Shown: one piece after another, positions 44,901-52,391 of the stretch | How positions within the stretch are numbered: the first letter of the stretch is position 1 | Layout of the letters: each line of letters begins with the position of its first letter | From: Acidobacteriota bacterium | Lineage (GTDB): Bacteria; Acidobacteriota; Terriglobia; Terriglobales; Acidobacteriaceae | Assembly (NCBI GenBank): GCA_016196065.1 | Contig: JACPYL010000008.1 | Span: 186,001 to 250,000 of the forward strand | Direction: 5' to 3' | Length of the DNA: 64,000 nucleotides | Notes under the pieces: generated by a model | The model's database searches: none | Seen by the model: the letters and a program-made list of their open reading frames with translations, nothing else | Told to the model about the DNA's origin: nothing | Made by a program: the position numbers and the translations under genes

Positions 44901-45554
44901 CTCGTGCTCGACACCGAGGTCTATTCCAATACCGGCGGGCAGCAATCCAAGGCCACTCCTCGAGGAGCAGTTGCCAAGTTTGCAGCCGGCGGCAAGCCTG
45001 GGGGCAAGAAAGATCTCGGCCTGATTGCGATGACCTACGGCAATGTTTACGTCGCCAGCGTCGCGATGGGCGCGAAGGACGAGCATACGCTGAAAGCTTT
45101 CCTGGAAGCCGAAGCCTATGACGGTCCCAGCATCATCATCGCGTACTCGCACTGCATCGCGCACGGCATCGATATGACGACGGCCATGCAGAATCAGAAA
45201 GCGATTGTCGATTCCGGACAGTGGTTGCTCTATCGCTATCATCCAGAGCGGACCGCAACGGGCGAGAACCCCCTGCAACTCGATTCGCGCACACCCACTC
45301 GCAAAGTGCAGGACTTCATGCAAATGGAAACGCGTTTCAAGATGCTGACCAAGAGTAATCCGGAAGCCGCCAAGCGGCTGTGGGCCGAGGCGCAACACGA
45401 CGTCGATGTCCGCTACCGTTTCTATGAGTACATGGCATCGCGGAAATCAGACGTGGCAAAAACAGAAACACGGCCCGCGGGCCCTGCAAAGACCGAGCCA
45501 ACCACCGAAACCGCGAAGGCGCCAGCGGCCAACGAGACAGCGCTGCAGAAGTAA
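41925..45554 (+). CDS. nifJ: Pyruvate:ferredoxin (flavodoxin) oxidoreductase
   Basis: A 1209-aa single-chain PFOR that converts pyruvate and CoA to acetyl-CoA, CO2 and reduced ferredoxin. The N-terminal TPP-pyrimidine domain begins AVAHVAYRVNEVIAIYPITPSS. Two 4Fe-4S motifs follow, CIQCGKCAMVCP (from about residue 688) and CTGCGICVEVCP (from about 744). The C-terminal cluster/TPP domain shows CSGCGETPYLK (about 818), ATGCSSIYGG and GDGWAYDIGYGGLDH. ATG 41925 follows AGAGGGG; a much longer open extension upstream is intergenic. A dihydroorotate-dehydrogenase-like gene follows with 9 bases spacing. The enzyme is oxygen-sensitive, pointing to anaerobic or microaerobic growth. Confidence 0.97.
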   Translation: MSRKFKTMDANEAVAHVAYRVNEVIAIYPITPSSNMGEWADQWASEGIENIWGTVPQVTEMQSEGGAAGAVHGALQTGSLSTTFTASQGLLLMIPNMNKIAGELTPTAFHVSARTIATHALSIFGDHSDVMFCRTTGFAMLSSNSVQEAMDMALIAHAATLETRIPFLHFFDGFRTSHEVNKIEMLADDDLRALINMDRVFEHRARALSPEHPVLRGTAQNPDVFFQMREAITPFYDACPDKVQSVMDKFAQVVGRSYHLFDYVGAPDAERVIVMMGSGAEAAHETVEALTARGEKVGLLKVRLYRPFAGKQFLAALPASVKKIVVLDRTKEAGAEGDPLYLDVVNALHEGKRSVEVIGGRYGLSSKEFTPAMVKAVYDNLASKSPKPHFTVGIQDDVSHSNLDYDTAFSTEPDNVVRALFYGLGADGTVGANKNSIKIIGENTDNYAQGYFVYDSKKSGAVTVSHLRFGPNPIRSTYLVSKANFVACHQWIFLDRYDMLSALVDGGTFLLNSPFGPDEIWDKLPQLVQEQLIAKKAKFFVIDGYQVARDTGMGSRMNTILQVCFFAISKVLPGDGAIEAIRKSIRDTYGRKGEEIVQKNMKAVDETLAHLNEVKVPATVTSRFQLPSPFPSHAPDFERNVLGTIYGNRGEELPVSAFPIDGTFPTGTAKWEKRNLALEIPVWDDKICIQCGKCAMVCPHSVIRIKVFDSTELQSAPATFKSTEARDKEWAGMKYSLQVAPEDCTGCGICVEVCPVKNKSQARLKAINMTAQPPLRAAEAENWNFFLKIPELDRRKIKAGAIRQQQVQEPLFEFSGACSGCGETPYLKLLSQLFGDRALIANATGCSSIYGGNLPTTPWSKNADGRGPAWSNSLFEDNAEFGLGFRLSIDKQTEFARELVKRCAGIIGDELATALLNASQKDESDIYEQRQRVSLLREKLAGSSTPDAKQLNVLADMLVKKSVWIVGGDGWAYDIGYGGLDHVIASGKNVNLLVLDTEVYSNTGGQQSKATPRGAVAKFAAGGKPGGKKDLGLIAMTYGNVYVASVAMGAKDEHTLKAFLEAEAYDGPSIIIAYSHCIAHGIDMTTAMQNQKAIVDSGQWLLYRYHPERTATGENPLQLDSRTPTRKVQDFMQMETRFKMLTKSNPEAAKRLWAEAQHDVDVRYRFYEYMASRKSDVAKTETRPAGPAKTEPTTETAKAPAANETALQK

Positions 45555-45563
45555 GGAGGACTT

Positions 45564-46577
45564 ATGTTTGACCTGACGACCACTTATCTAGGCATGCCGC
45601 TGCGAACTCCGCTGGTGGCGTCCGCATCGCCGATCTCACAGGAGATTGCCGGCATCCGGCACCTCGAAGATGCGGGAGCCTCCGCCGTCGTCCTCTATTC
45701 GCTGTTTGAGGAACAACTCCGCCGCGAAAGCGTTGAACTCGACTTCTATCTCTCCGAAGGCACGGAGAGTTTTCCCGAGAGCCTGAGTTATTTCCCGCAG
45801 CCGAAGGAATTCTTCCTCGGCCCGGATGGGTATCTGGAACACATCCGCAAAGCGAAGGAAGCGGTGGATATCCCGATCATCGCCAGTCTGAACGGCAGTT
45901 CGGTCGGCGCGTGGATCCAATACGCCACGCAGATTGAGCAGGCCGGCGCGGATGCGCTGGAGTGCAACATTTATTGGATCGTGACCGATCCTGATGCGAC
46001 GCCCGATGCGGTGGAGCGGCACTACATTGATATCCTTCAGGCAGTGAAGCAGGCCGTCAGAATTCCAGTCGCCATCAAGTTAAGCCCGTTTTTCACCAGC
46101 CTGTCGAATATGGCGAAGCACCTCGACGACGTCGGAGCGGACGGACTGGTGCTCTTCAACCGCTTCTACCAGCCCGACATCGATCTCGAAGCATTGGAAA
46201 TGAAGCCACACGTACTTCTGAGCACGCCGCAAGCGATGCGACTGCCGTTGACATGGATTGGAATCCTGTATGGCCGGCTAAAGGCCAGTCTTGCAGCAAC
46301 GAGTGGGGTGCACAGCGCGGAAGATGTGATCAAGTTGCTGATGGTGGGCGCGGACGTGACAATGCTCTGCTCGAGCCTGTTGCGCAATGGTATCGACTAC
46401 CTGGGCGAAATCGAACGCGGAGTCGTGCAGTGGATGGAGTCGCACGAGTATGAGTCCGTCGTGCAGATGCAGGGCAGCATGAGCCAGCTCCATTGTCCGG
46501 ATCCGGCGGCGTTTGAGCGCGCCCAATATGCGCGTGCAGTGAAGGGTATCCAGCACGTGAAGGTGACGACGCCGTAA
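45564..46577 (+). CDS. Dihydroorotate dehydrogenase-like FMN protein
   Basis: A 337-aa TIM-barrel protein of the dihydroorotate dehydrogenase superfamily (DLTTTYLGMPLRTPLVASAS, ECNIYWIVTD, IPVAIKLSPF, MVGADVTMLCSSLL). Unlike true PyrD, the usual active-site Ser/Cys catalytic loop is not evident. An AGGAGG site overlaps the nifJ stop, so it is translated with nifJ. Genes of this kind are often next to nifJ and may encode an accessory or electron-transfer oxidoreductase; the exact substrate is unknown. Confidence 0.85.
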   Translation: MFDLTTTYLGMPLRTPLVASASPISQEIAGIRHLEDAGASAVVLYSLFEEQLRRESVELDFYLSEGTESFPESLSYFPQPKEFFLGPDGYLEHIRKAKEAVDIPIIASLNGSSVGAWIQYATQIEQAGADALECNIYWIVTDPDATPDAVERHYIDILQAVKQAVRIPVAIKLSPFFTSLSNMAKHLDDVGADGLVLFNRFYQPDIDLEALEMKPHVLLSTPQAMRLPLTWIGILYGRLKASLAATSGVHSAEDVIKLLMVGADVTMLCSSLLRNGIDYLGEIERGVVQWMESHEYESVVQMQGSMSQLHCPDPAAFERAQYARAVKGIQHVKVTTP

Positions 46578-46640
46578 GGTTTAAGTAGTCGGACTAGCGT
46601 CGCCAAGCGTTCGAGGCGTGGGGCTTCACCACACGGCATC

Positions 46641-47513
46641 TCACGTGGAAGATATCGCCTCGGCCACAGTTCCCTTCTCGAGCAGATAGGCGCCGGGACC
46701 CTGTTGTCCGCGAATCGATCTGCAAAACTCCACTACATAAAAACCGGCAGCGAGCGCTTCGGTGAAGGCCCAACGCGTTGCTTCGCGCCATTCACGAGCC
46801 AATCCCATGTCCGTGCGTTCCACGTCCAGAATCTCTCCTGGAATTTCGATGCTCACGCGTTGCCGGGATAGGGATTCCTTCAGATCAGCGCGGGCCGGGT
46901 GGCCGTCGGGATTGAAGCTCACCAGCGGAACCAAAAGTCGCATCGCATCGAGAGTCTCAGCACGTGTGTCCTTGCCTGCCGCGCGATCCTTGACGCGGCG
47001 CGAGTCCAGCAACCAGCGCACCCATAGGCGGTCTGTGCCGTTGCGGTGCAGCATGCTGGAAGTTTCCGGCCCGTAGAAATCAATTTTGTAAGTGTCGGAG
47101 ACAATTCCTAATTTCGCGAAATTAAAGTGGGCATTGCGGCTTTGCAGCGGATCGTAAGTCCACGTCATTTCCCGGATCCCCGTTGCGAGTGCGCGTTCCC
47201 GCTGGGCGTGCTTCAGCTTTAGCCCGAGATCGTGCTGCCGGTAGGCATCGAGCACCGCCAGCATGTGGGAGTGCACCGTAATCTGCCCGTGTTCGCGTCC
47301 GCAAAATCCGAAGGCGAAGCCCAGCAATTTCTCGCCTTCGAACGCGCCGACAAAGATGCTGCCTGCAGCCTGCAGAGCAATCGCCAGCGTCATCGGAAAA
47401 CTATCGTCCTCCGCCATGCCCCAGACTTCCTTCTCCACTACGCGCATTTGGAGAAGGTCGTCATAGTTCTTAAGGTCACGGATCACGATGTTTTGCGGAC
47501 TGCGGGCGCTCAA
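46641..47513 (-). CDS. GNAT-like acetyltransferase domain protein (COG3375-like)
   Basis: A 290-aa protein with an N-terminal GNAT fold (VIRDLKNYDDLLQMRVVEKEVWG, FVGAFEGEKLLGFAFGF, YRQHDLGLKLKHAQRERAL), corresponding to the acetyl-CoA loop, and a C-terminal alpha/beta extension. Its substrate is not known. The start overlaps the RpiR stop by ATGA, so the two are translationally coupled and probably control and act on the same amine- or sugar-related process. ATG 47513. Confidence 0.8.
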   Translation of the reverse strand: MSARSPQNIVIRDLKNYDDLLQMRVVEKEVWGMAEDDSFPMTLAIALQAAGSIFVGAFEGEKLLGFAFGFCGREHGQITVHSHMLAVLDAYRQHDLGLKLKHAQRERALATGIREMTWTYDPLQSRNAHFNFAKLGIVSDTYKIDFYGPETSSMLHRNGTDRLWVRWLLDSRRVKDRAAGKDTRAETLDAMRLLVPLVSFNPDGHPARADLKESLSRQRVSIEIPGEILDVERTDMGLAREWREATRWAFTEALAAGFYVVEFCRSIRGQQGPGAYLLEKGTVAEAISST

Positions 47514-48499
47514 TTGCCATCCTCCTTTGCAGACGGTGCGTACCAGCGCCCGGCTGCCGCCTCTTGCTGGTCAATTTCACGCAGACGGTTGAGCGACCGC
47601 TTGGATCGCACGTGCGCGAATGCTACCAGCAGCGCGTCCAGAGCCGCCAGGGGCGCGACATACGAGCCGTTAAAACTGGGATTGGTTACCGACACGATCC
47701 AGTGATCGCTGCAGACACGAGCGATGGGAGAATCGCTCGCATCGGTGAAGCCGAAAGTCCAGGCACCGCGTTCTTTCGCGGTGCGCGCAGCTTCCACGGA
47801 ATCGCGAAGGCACCGGCCAAAACTGATGGCAATCAGGACATCGTGCGAACCAAGTGCACGGATACGATGATGGAGGTTGCCCGTGCTTCCGACGGGAGCG
47901 TCGGCTCTGGCCCCGAGCCAGGCCAGGCCGTACGCGAGAAACCATGCCAGCGAATAGGCCAGGTCGACGCCGACCACAACGATCTGCTGTGCCTTGTCGA
48001 GGCGGCGTGCCAGTTCAACAGCGCGTTGCGGAGGCACGGCGGCGCGCAGCGCGTCAAGATTCTCCCTCTCCATGTCCAGACTCTGCTGCACGTGCCCCTC
48101 GATGGTGCGGCGCTCGCGGGTCGCCGACTTCATCTGGCGATAAGGAGTGATTCGCGTGACAAAGTACGACCTAAGATCGGAAGTGAATTCCGCATACTGC
48201 TGGTACCCCAGCACCTGGATGGTGCGAACGATCGTGGCGGCATCGACTCCGTAGCGGCGCGCCATCTTGCGTGAGGAGAGGTAATAGGTGTCTTCGGCAT
48301 TCTCCAGAATGGAAAGCAGTAACCGCTTGCGCCGTGCACTCAGTTTGTCGTCGGCTCGCTGTAGGCGCTGCTCCAAAGGCGTCGCCCACTTTTGCACTCC
48401 GTTCACGGCCATGCTCGCCTCCAGGGGCCCATGCAACAGCGACACCGGGTTTACAACATTCGTTGCATCCATGTCAACAAGAAGATTGAGATGTTGCAT
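47510..48499 (-). CDS. RpiR-family transcriptional regulator (HTH plus SIS)
   Basis: A protein of up to 329 aa with an N-terminal helix-turn-helix (about 50-115: SSRKMARRYGVDAATIVRTIQ VLGY) and a C-terminal SIS sugar-phosphate-binding domain (about 160-290: QIVVVGVDLAYSLAWFLAYG). Such regulators respond to phosphosugars. It precedes the GNAT gene in the same transcript. The true start may be one of the later Met codons (residue 10 or 30); ATG 48499 is the longest form. The upstream sequence has repeated TGTTGCAT/CGTTGCAT motifs that could be operator half-sites. Confidence 0.85.
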   Translation of the reverse strand: MQHLNLLVDMDATNVVNPVSLLHGPLEASMAVNGVQKWATPLEQRLQRADDKLSARRKRLLLSILENAEDTYYLSSRKMARRYGVDAATIVRTIQVLGYQQYAEFTSDLRSYFVTRITPYRQMKSATRERRTIEGHVQQSLDMERENLDALRAAVPPQRAVELARRLDKAQQIVVVGVDLAYSLAWFLAYGLAWLGARADAPVGSTGNLHHRIRALGSHDVLIAISFGRCLRDSVEAARTAKERGAWTFGFTDASDSPIARVCSDHWIVSVTNPSFNGSYVAPLAALDALLVAFAHVRSKRSLNRLREIDQQEAAAGRWYAPSAKEDGN

Positions 48500-48613
48500 C
48501 TAACAATCAGCACGTGGCAACTGGCTAGCCCCTGGGTCCGTGGCCCTGAGGACCTCGGCCTGAGGACTGAATGCTTCCTGCCTTCCGTGCTACCCTGAAT
48601 TTTGGAGATAAAA

Positions 48614-49594
48614 ATGGTTGCGAAGACCTTGGTTCCCGTGCTTTTCGCATTTTCTGTGCTGACCCTGGCGACGCCGAACGCGCGCTCTGCCGAGCGCGGC
48701 GTGCTGGTGCGTGAAGCGGTGATCTATCTTTCTCCTGACGTCACGTCCAGCAAACTCGGCGAAGCAGGCCGCGGACGCGAGATGATTCTCCTCGATCGCA
48801 GCAAGAACTGGTTGCATGTCGAGGCCTTGCTCGGATTTTCCAAGACGCCCGATCCCGCCTTCGTGGAAGATGAGGATATGGAAGGCAAGACTATTTCAGG
48901 ATGGATCCTCGATACCGGACTGGTGTGGGAATCCACCGCAAACGGTGATCGGATTCTGTTTGGCGCAGCGGTCGATTCCGAAGATGAAGCAAGCCGCCGC
49001 CATGGCCGCCGCGGCGCCGATCAGGACGCCTTGCGCCTCTATCGCCGCGTCTATGATCTGTTCCCGGCCTCTCCGCTGGCGGGAGAAGGACTCTACCGCG
49101 CCGCCGACGTCAAATGGCAGATCGAAAAGTCAGATGTGATGACTCGCCCCTCCGCCCGCGAAAAAGATGCATCGATGCGCGAGGGCATGGACGAACAGCC
49201 CATGAAGCAAGTCATCAAGAAGTTTCCCGGGACGAAGTGGGCTGACCTCGCCGCCTTCCATCTGCTCGACAACAAAGTCTGCGGAGACTGGCAAGGGACA
49301 TCGAAATGCCCAGACAAAGAAGCGGAGATGTTTGAAAAATACGTAAAGGAGCATCCGCAGTCGCCGTCCGCTCCTGAGGCGCTCTACCGTGCGACTTTCC
49401 GCCGGGCAGCTCTGGTCGAAATTTACAAGACAGAAGAGCAAGCGAAGAAATCAGAAGAATCGAAAAGTCGGGCGATTGCCCTGGCGCAACAGTTGGTGTC
49501 GCAGTATCCGCAGAGCGACTGGTCCGCCCGCGGACAGATGCTGCTCTATCTCTTGCAGCAGGGAGTTCCGGCCTACGGCAACGTGGTCCAGTAG
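48614..49594 (+). CDS. Exported SH3-like/TPR-type protein
   Basis: A 326-aa exported protein with a signal peptide (LVPVLFAFSVLTLATPNARSA). Residues about 30-110 look like a bacterial SH3-like domain (VREAVIYLSPDVTSSKLGEAGRG), and 130-320 contain TPR-like helices (DALRLYRRVYDLFPASPLAGEG). It likely acts in the periplasm, possibly binding the cell wall, but its function is not known. ATG 48614 follows GGAG by 6 bases; the TTG four codons earlier overlaps that site. Confidence 0.8.
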   Translation: MVAKTLVPVLFAFSVLTLATPNARSAERGVLVREAVIYLSPDVTSSKLGEAGRGREMILLDRSKNWLHVEALLGFSKTPDPAFVEDEDMEGKTISGWILDTGLVWESTANGDRILFGAAVDSEDEASRRHGRRGADQDALRLYRRVYDLFPASPLAGEGLYRAADVKWQIEKSDVMTRPSAREKDASMREGMDEQPMKQVIKKFPGTKWADLAAFHLLDNKVCGDWQGTSKCPDKEAEMFEKYVKEHPQSPSAPEALYRATFRRAALVEIYKTEEQAKKSEESKSRAIALAQQLVSQYPQSDWSARGQMLLYLLQQGVPAYGNVVQ

Positions 49595-49615
49595 AGACCC
49601 ATCCTGCCAACGCCG

Positions 49616-51484
49616 TTACTGCGGCAGTCCCACGCGCCGCAACAACTCCGCGAACCGGGGATCGGCCCGCAACCGGTCGTAGCGCGGGTCCACTTTCAAA
49701 TACACCACCTGCGGACTGCGTTCCTCCACGGCTCGCCCCAGCCAAGTCAAGGCCTGATCCTTGTCGCCAAGAAGAGTATGGACTTGTGCAAATCGAATGG
49801 GGGAAACGTAATGCGCTTTGGATTCCTCTTTCAACCCATCCAGCCAACCCGTCAGAGCGGCGCGGTATCCTTGCGCGGAATTAATGTAACCAACGCGGTC
49901 AGCCAGCTTGCCATCGCCCGAAAACCTTAGATTGAGAATCGCTTCGCGCATCGCGTCTTCGTACTTGCCCTGCTGTTCATAGACCGCCATCAGGTCTTCA
50001 TGGGCAACCGGAAAATTCGGGTCCATATCGATCGCCTTGCGATAGATCTTGATGGCCGGGGCGTATTGATGCTGATAGTGATACGGATACGCGCGATTCG
50101 AGTTGATGATCAACGACAACGGATCAAGTTCCAGCGCCTTCTGCAATTCGGCTTTCGATTCCTCAAAACGCCCCATTGCACCCAGATGGATCCCGTACCA
50201 GTGGTGGGCAGTGGCGTGCCCCGGATTCAACTCGATGGCCCGCCGGAACTCGCGCTCTGCCCCGTCCCAGTCCCACTCATAGAGCGCCTTCACCATGGCC
50301 AGCGAAACATGCGCTTCGGCCATCTGATCGTCAATCGCGAGCGCTTTTTCCGCCATCTGCCTGGCTCGAGGAAAGTAGTCTTTCGGCGGATCGGTCTCCC
50401 ACCCGAGCAGGCCATAGGTGTCCGCCAGTCCCGCATACGCCAGTCCGTACGTCGGATCCTTGGCGATGGCCTGCTGAAAAAAGTCGGTGGCCTTGGCAAA
50501 TCCGGCATCCGTGCGCTTGTTGAAATAGAACCGTCCCTGCAAATAAAGCTGGTGTGCTTCGCTATCTTCAGTGGAGTGTTGCATCAGACGGCGTTGCTGC
50601 GGCGCCGTCAGTTGAACCTTCAGTGCGGTTGCGATCTGCGGTGCGATCTCGTCCAGCACGCCGAGAATATCGGTTGGCTTACGGTTATATTGTTCCCCCC
50701 ATATGAGGGAGCCGTCGTCGACGCTGGTCAGTTCGACGCTGATGGTCATCAAGTCGTCGTGCTGCAGCACGTGCCCGGCGAGCACGGCTCGTACACCTAA
50801 CTCCCGTCCCACGGCCCGGGGATCACCTTCTTTGCCCTGGTAGTGGAAGACCGTGCTCCGCGCCATGACGCGCAAGCCAGCAATCTGAGAGAGCTTGTTG
50901 GTGACGCTCTCCGTCACTCCTTCACACAGATAGTCCAGGTCGGCCACATGAGCGTCGTTCACCAGTGGCAGAACTGCGATGGAATCAATCGTCCCAACTT
51001 CTCTTTTACGAGTCAGGTAGTAGCCGCCCAGCGCGAGCGCGAAGATGAAGATAGCGATTGCCGCTGCCATCAGGACAACGCGTTCCATGCGAGCGGGTGG
51101 GACTGCAGAGTCAGAGGTCGTATCCACGGATTGGGGCGCCGCGGCTTCCAGCCCGGTCGCTCCTGATACAGGAGCAATGAAGCGATAGCCCTTGCGGGGG
51201 ACCGTCTCGATGAAGCGCGGACTCTCGGCGGAGTCTCCCAGAGCCTCCCGCAATTTATTAATCGCCTTATTCAGTCCTTGATCAAAATCGACGAACACGT
51301 CGCTCGGCCACAACCGTTGGCGCAGTTCCTCCCGCGAAACGATGGCGCCAGGCCTTTCCAGCAGGAACGCCAGGACGCCAAAGGGTTGCGCCTGCAGGCG
51401 TAGGCGGACACCGCGCTTGCGCAGTTCGCCTGCTTCCAGGTCGACCTCAAATACTCCGAATTGGATTGGCTTGCTGATGCTCAT
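49616..51484 (-). CDS. Winged-helix regulator with membrane segment and TPR domain (CadC-like architecture)
   Basis: A 622-aa protein. Residues about 5-105 are an OmpR/ToxR-type winged helix (LLERPGAIVSREELRQRLWP, NKAINKLREALGD). A transmembrane helix follows at about 130-152 (VVLMAAAIAIFIFALALGGYY), then a TolB-like domain (about 165-290) and TPR repeats to the end. Such one-component membrane regulators are frequent in Acidobacteriota. Signal and targets are unknown. It is transcribed away from the ECF sigma gene at 51.7 kb. Confidence 0.9.
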   Translation of the reverse strand: MSISKPIQFGVFEVDLEAGELRKRGVRLRLQAQPFGVLAFLLERPGAIVSREELRQRLWPSDVFVDFDQGLNKAINKLREALGDSAESPRFIETVPRKGYRFIAPVSGATGLEAAAPQSVDTTSDSAVPPARMERVVLMAAAIAIFIFALALGGYYLTRKREVGTIDSIAVLPLVNDAHVADLDYLCEGVTESVTNKLSQIAGLRVMARSTVFHYQGKEGDPRAVGRELGVRAVLAGHVLQHDDLMTISVELTSVDDGSLIWGEQYNRKPTDILGVLDEIAPQIATALKVQLTAPQQRRLMQHSTEDSEAHQLYLQGRFYFNKRTDAGFAKATDFFQQAIAKDPTYGLAYAGLADTYGLLGWETDPPKDYFPRARQMAEKALAIDDQMAEAHVSLAMVKALYEWDWDGAEREFRRAIELNPGHATAHHWYGIHLGAMGRFEESKAELQKALELDPLSLIINSNRAYPYHYQHQYAPAIKIYRKAIDMDPNFPVAHEDLMAVYEQQGKYEDAMREAILNLRFSGDGKLADRVGYINSAQGYRAALTGWLDGLKEESKAHYVSPIRFAQVHTLLGDKDQALTWLGRAVEERSPQVVYLKVDPRYDRLRADPRFAELLRRVGLPQ

Positions 51485-51725
51485 TCGTACCGTGCAAGCG
51501 GGGGGCGGGGTGGAGAAATCTTACCATTACAGGCCGCGAACGACACGCGAGCCACTCAATTCTTGGGGAATCTATCCGCGCAACTCGATTGTTTTCTGCA
51601 AGATCTTAGGGAAGGTGGCGGGCAGGGCGAAACCAGTCCTGGTCCATTGCACCTCCCCGCGCCTGCGTACAAAGTCGCTCCCATAGTTCACATGCCACCT
51701 GAGAGTGGCTCGAAAGGGTACGACG

Positions 51726-52391
51726 ATGGCGGCCAGTGCTGAAACACTTGGAATGATATTTGCGGGAACCCGCTCGACGGTAGCTCCCGAATCTCGGACT
51801 CCCCGACGGGAACTCGTGGATGTCCATCTGCTCGAACGAATCGCAACCGGAGACCAGCAAGCCATGGCCGTTGCTTTTGACCGGGCCAGTTCGGTGGTCT
51901 ATGGCATGGCGCTGCGCGTGCTCCTCGATCCCCGCGACGCCGAAGAGGCCATGATGGACACTTTCCTCCACGTTTGGCGAAAAGCCTCCACTTTCAACCC
52001 AGCCCTGGGAAATCCATCGGTGTGGGTCATCGTGATTGCCCGCAGCCGGATTCTCGATCGCCTGCGCATGCAAAAAACGAGGCGGCAGTATGAAGAGAAC
52101 TTGGGAGACGACTGGGACGCGCCATCCCGTGCGCCCGACGCGGAAAAACTGTCAATCGCCCGGCACGACGCGGAAAACGTAAGAACTGCCTTGGCAGAAC
52201 TCAACCCGAGACAGAAACAGGCTTTGGAATTGGCTTACTTTCAAGGCATGACACAAGAAGAAATTGCCGATGCGACGGGCCGTCCGCTGGGCACGGTAAA
52301 GACCCAGATTCGCCAGGGATTGTTGAAGCTGCGTCAACTGCTGTCTAGAGCGAACGGTTACGACTCCGCCAACACCTGGTGCACCATGTGA
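51726..52391 (+). CDS. ECF-type sigma factor without adjacent anti-sigma
   Basis: A 221-aa ECF sigma factor. Region 2 is at about 45-110 (VVYGMALRVLLDPRDAEEAMM) and region 4 at about 155-215 (LNPRQKQALELAYFQGMTQEE, GRPLGTVKTQIRQGLLKLRQLL). The N-terminal extension is longer than usual. No anti-sigma gene follows; instead its 3' end overlaps the convergent thioredoxin-reductase-like gene by 34 bases. ATG 51726 has AAAGGG about 8 bases upstream; a GTG seven codons earlier is an alternative. Confidence 0.9.
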   Translation: MAASAETLGMIFAGTRSTVAPESRTPRRELVDVHLLERIATGDQQAMAVAFDRASSVVYGMALRVLLDPRDAEEAMMDTFLHVWRKASTFNPALGNPSVWVIVIARSRILDRLRMQKTRRQYEENLGDDWDAPSRAPDAEKLSIARHDAENVRTALAELNPRQKQALELAYFQGMTQEEIADATGRPLGTVKTQIRQGLLKLRQLLSRANGYDSANTWCTM

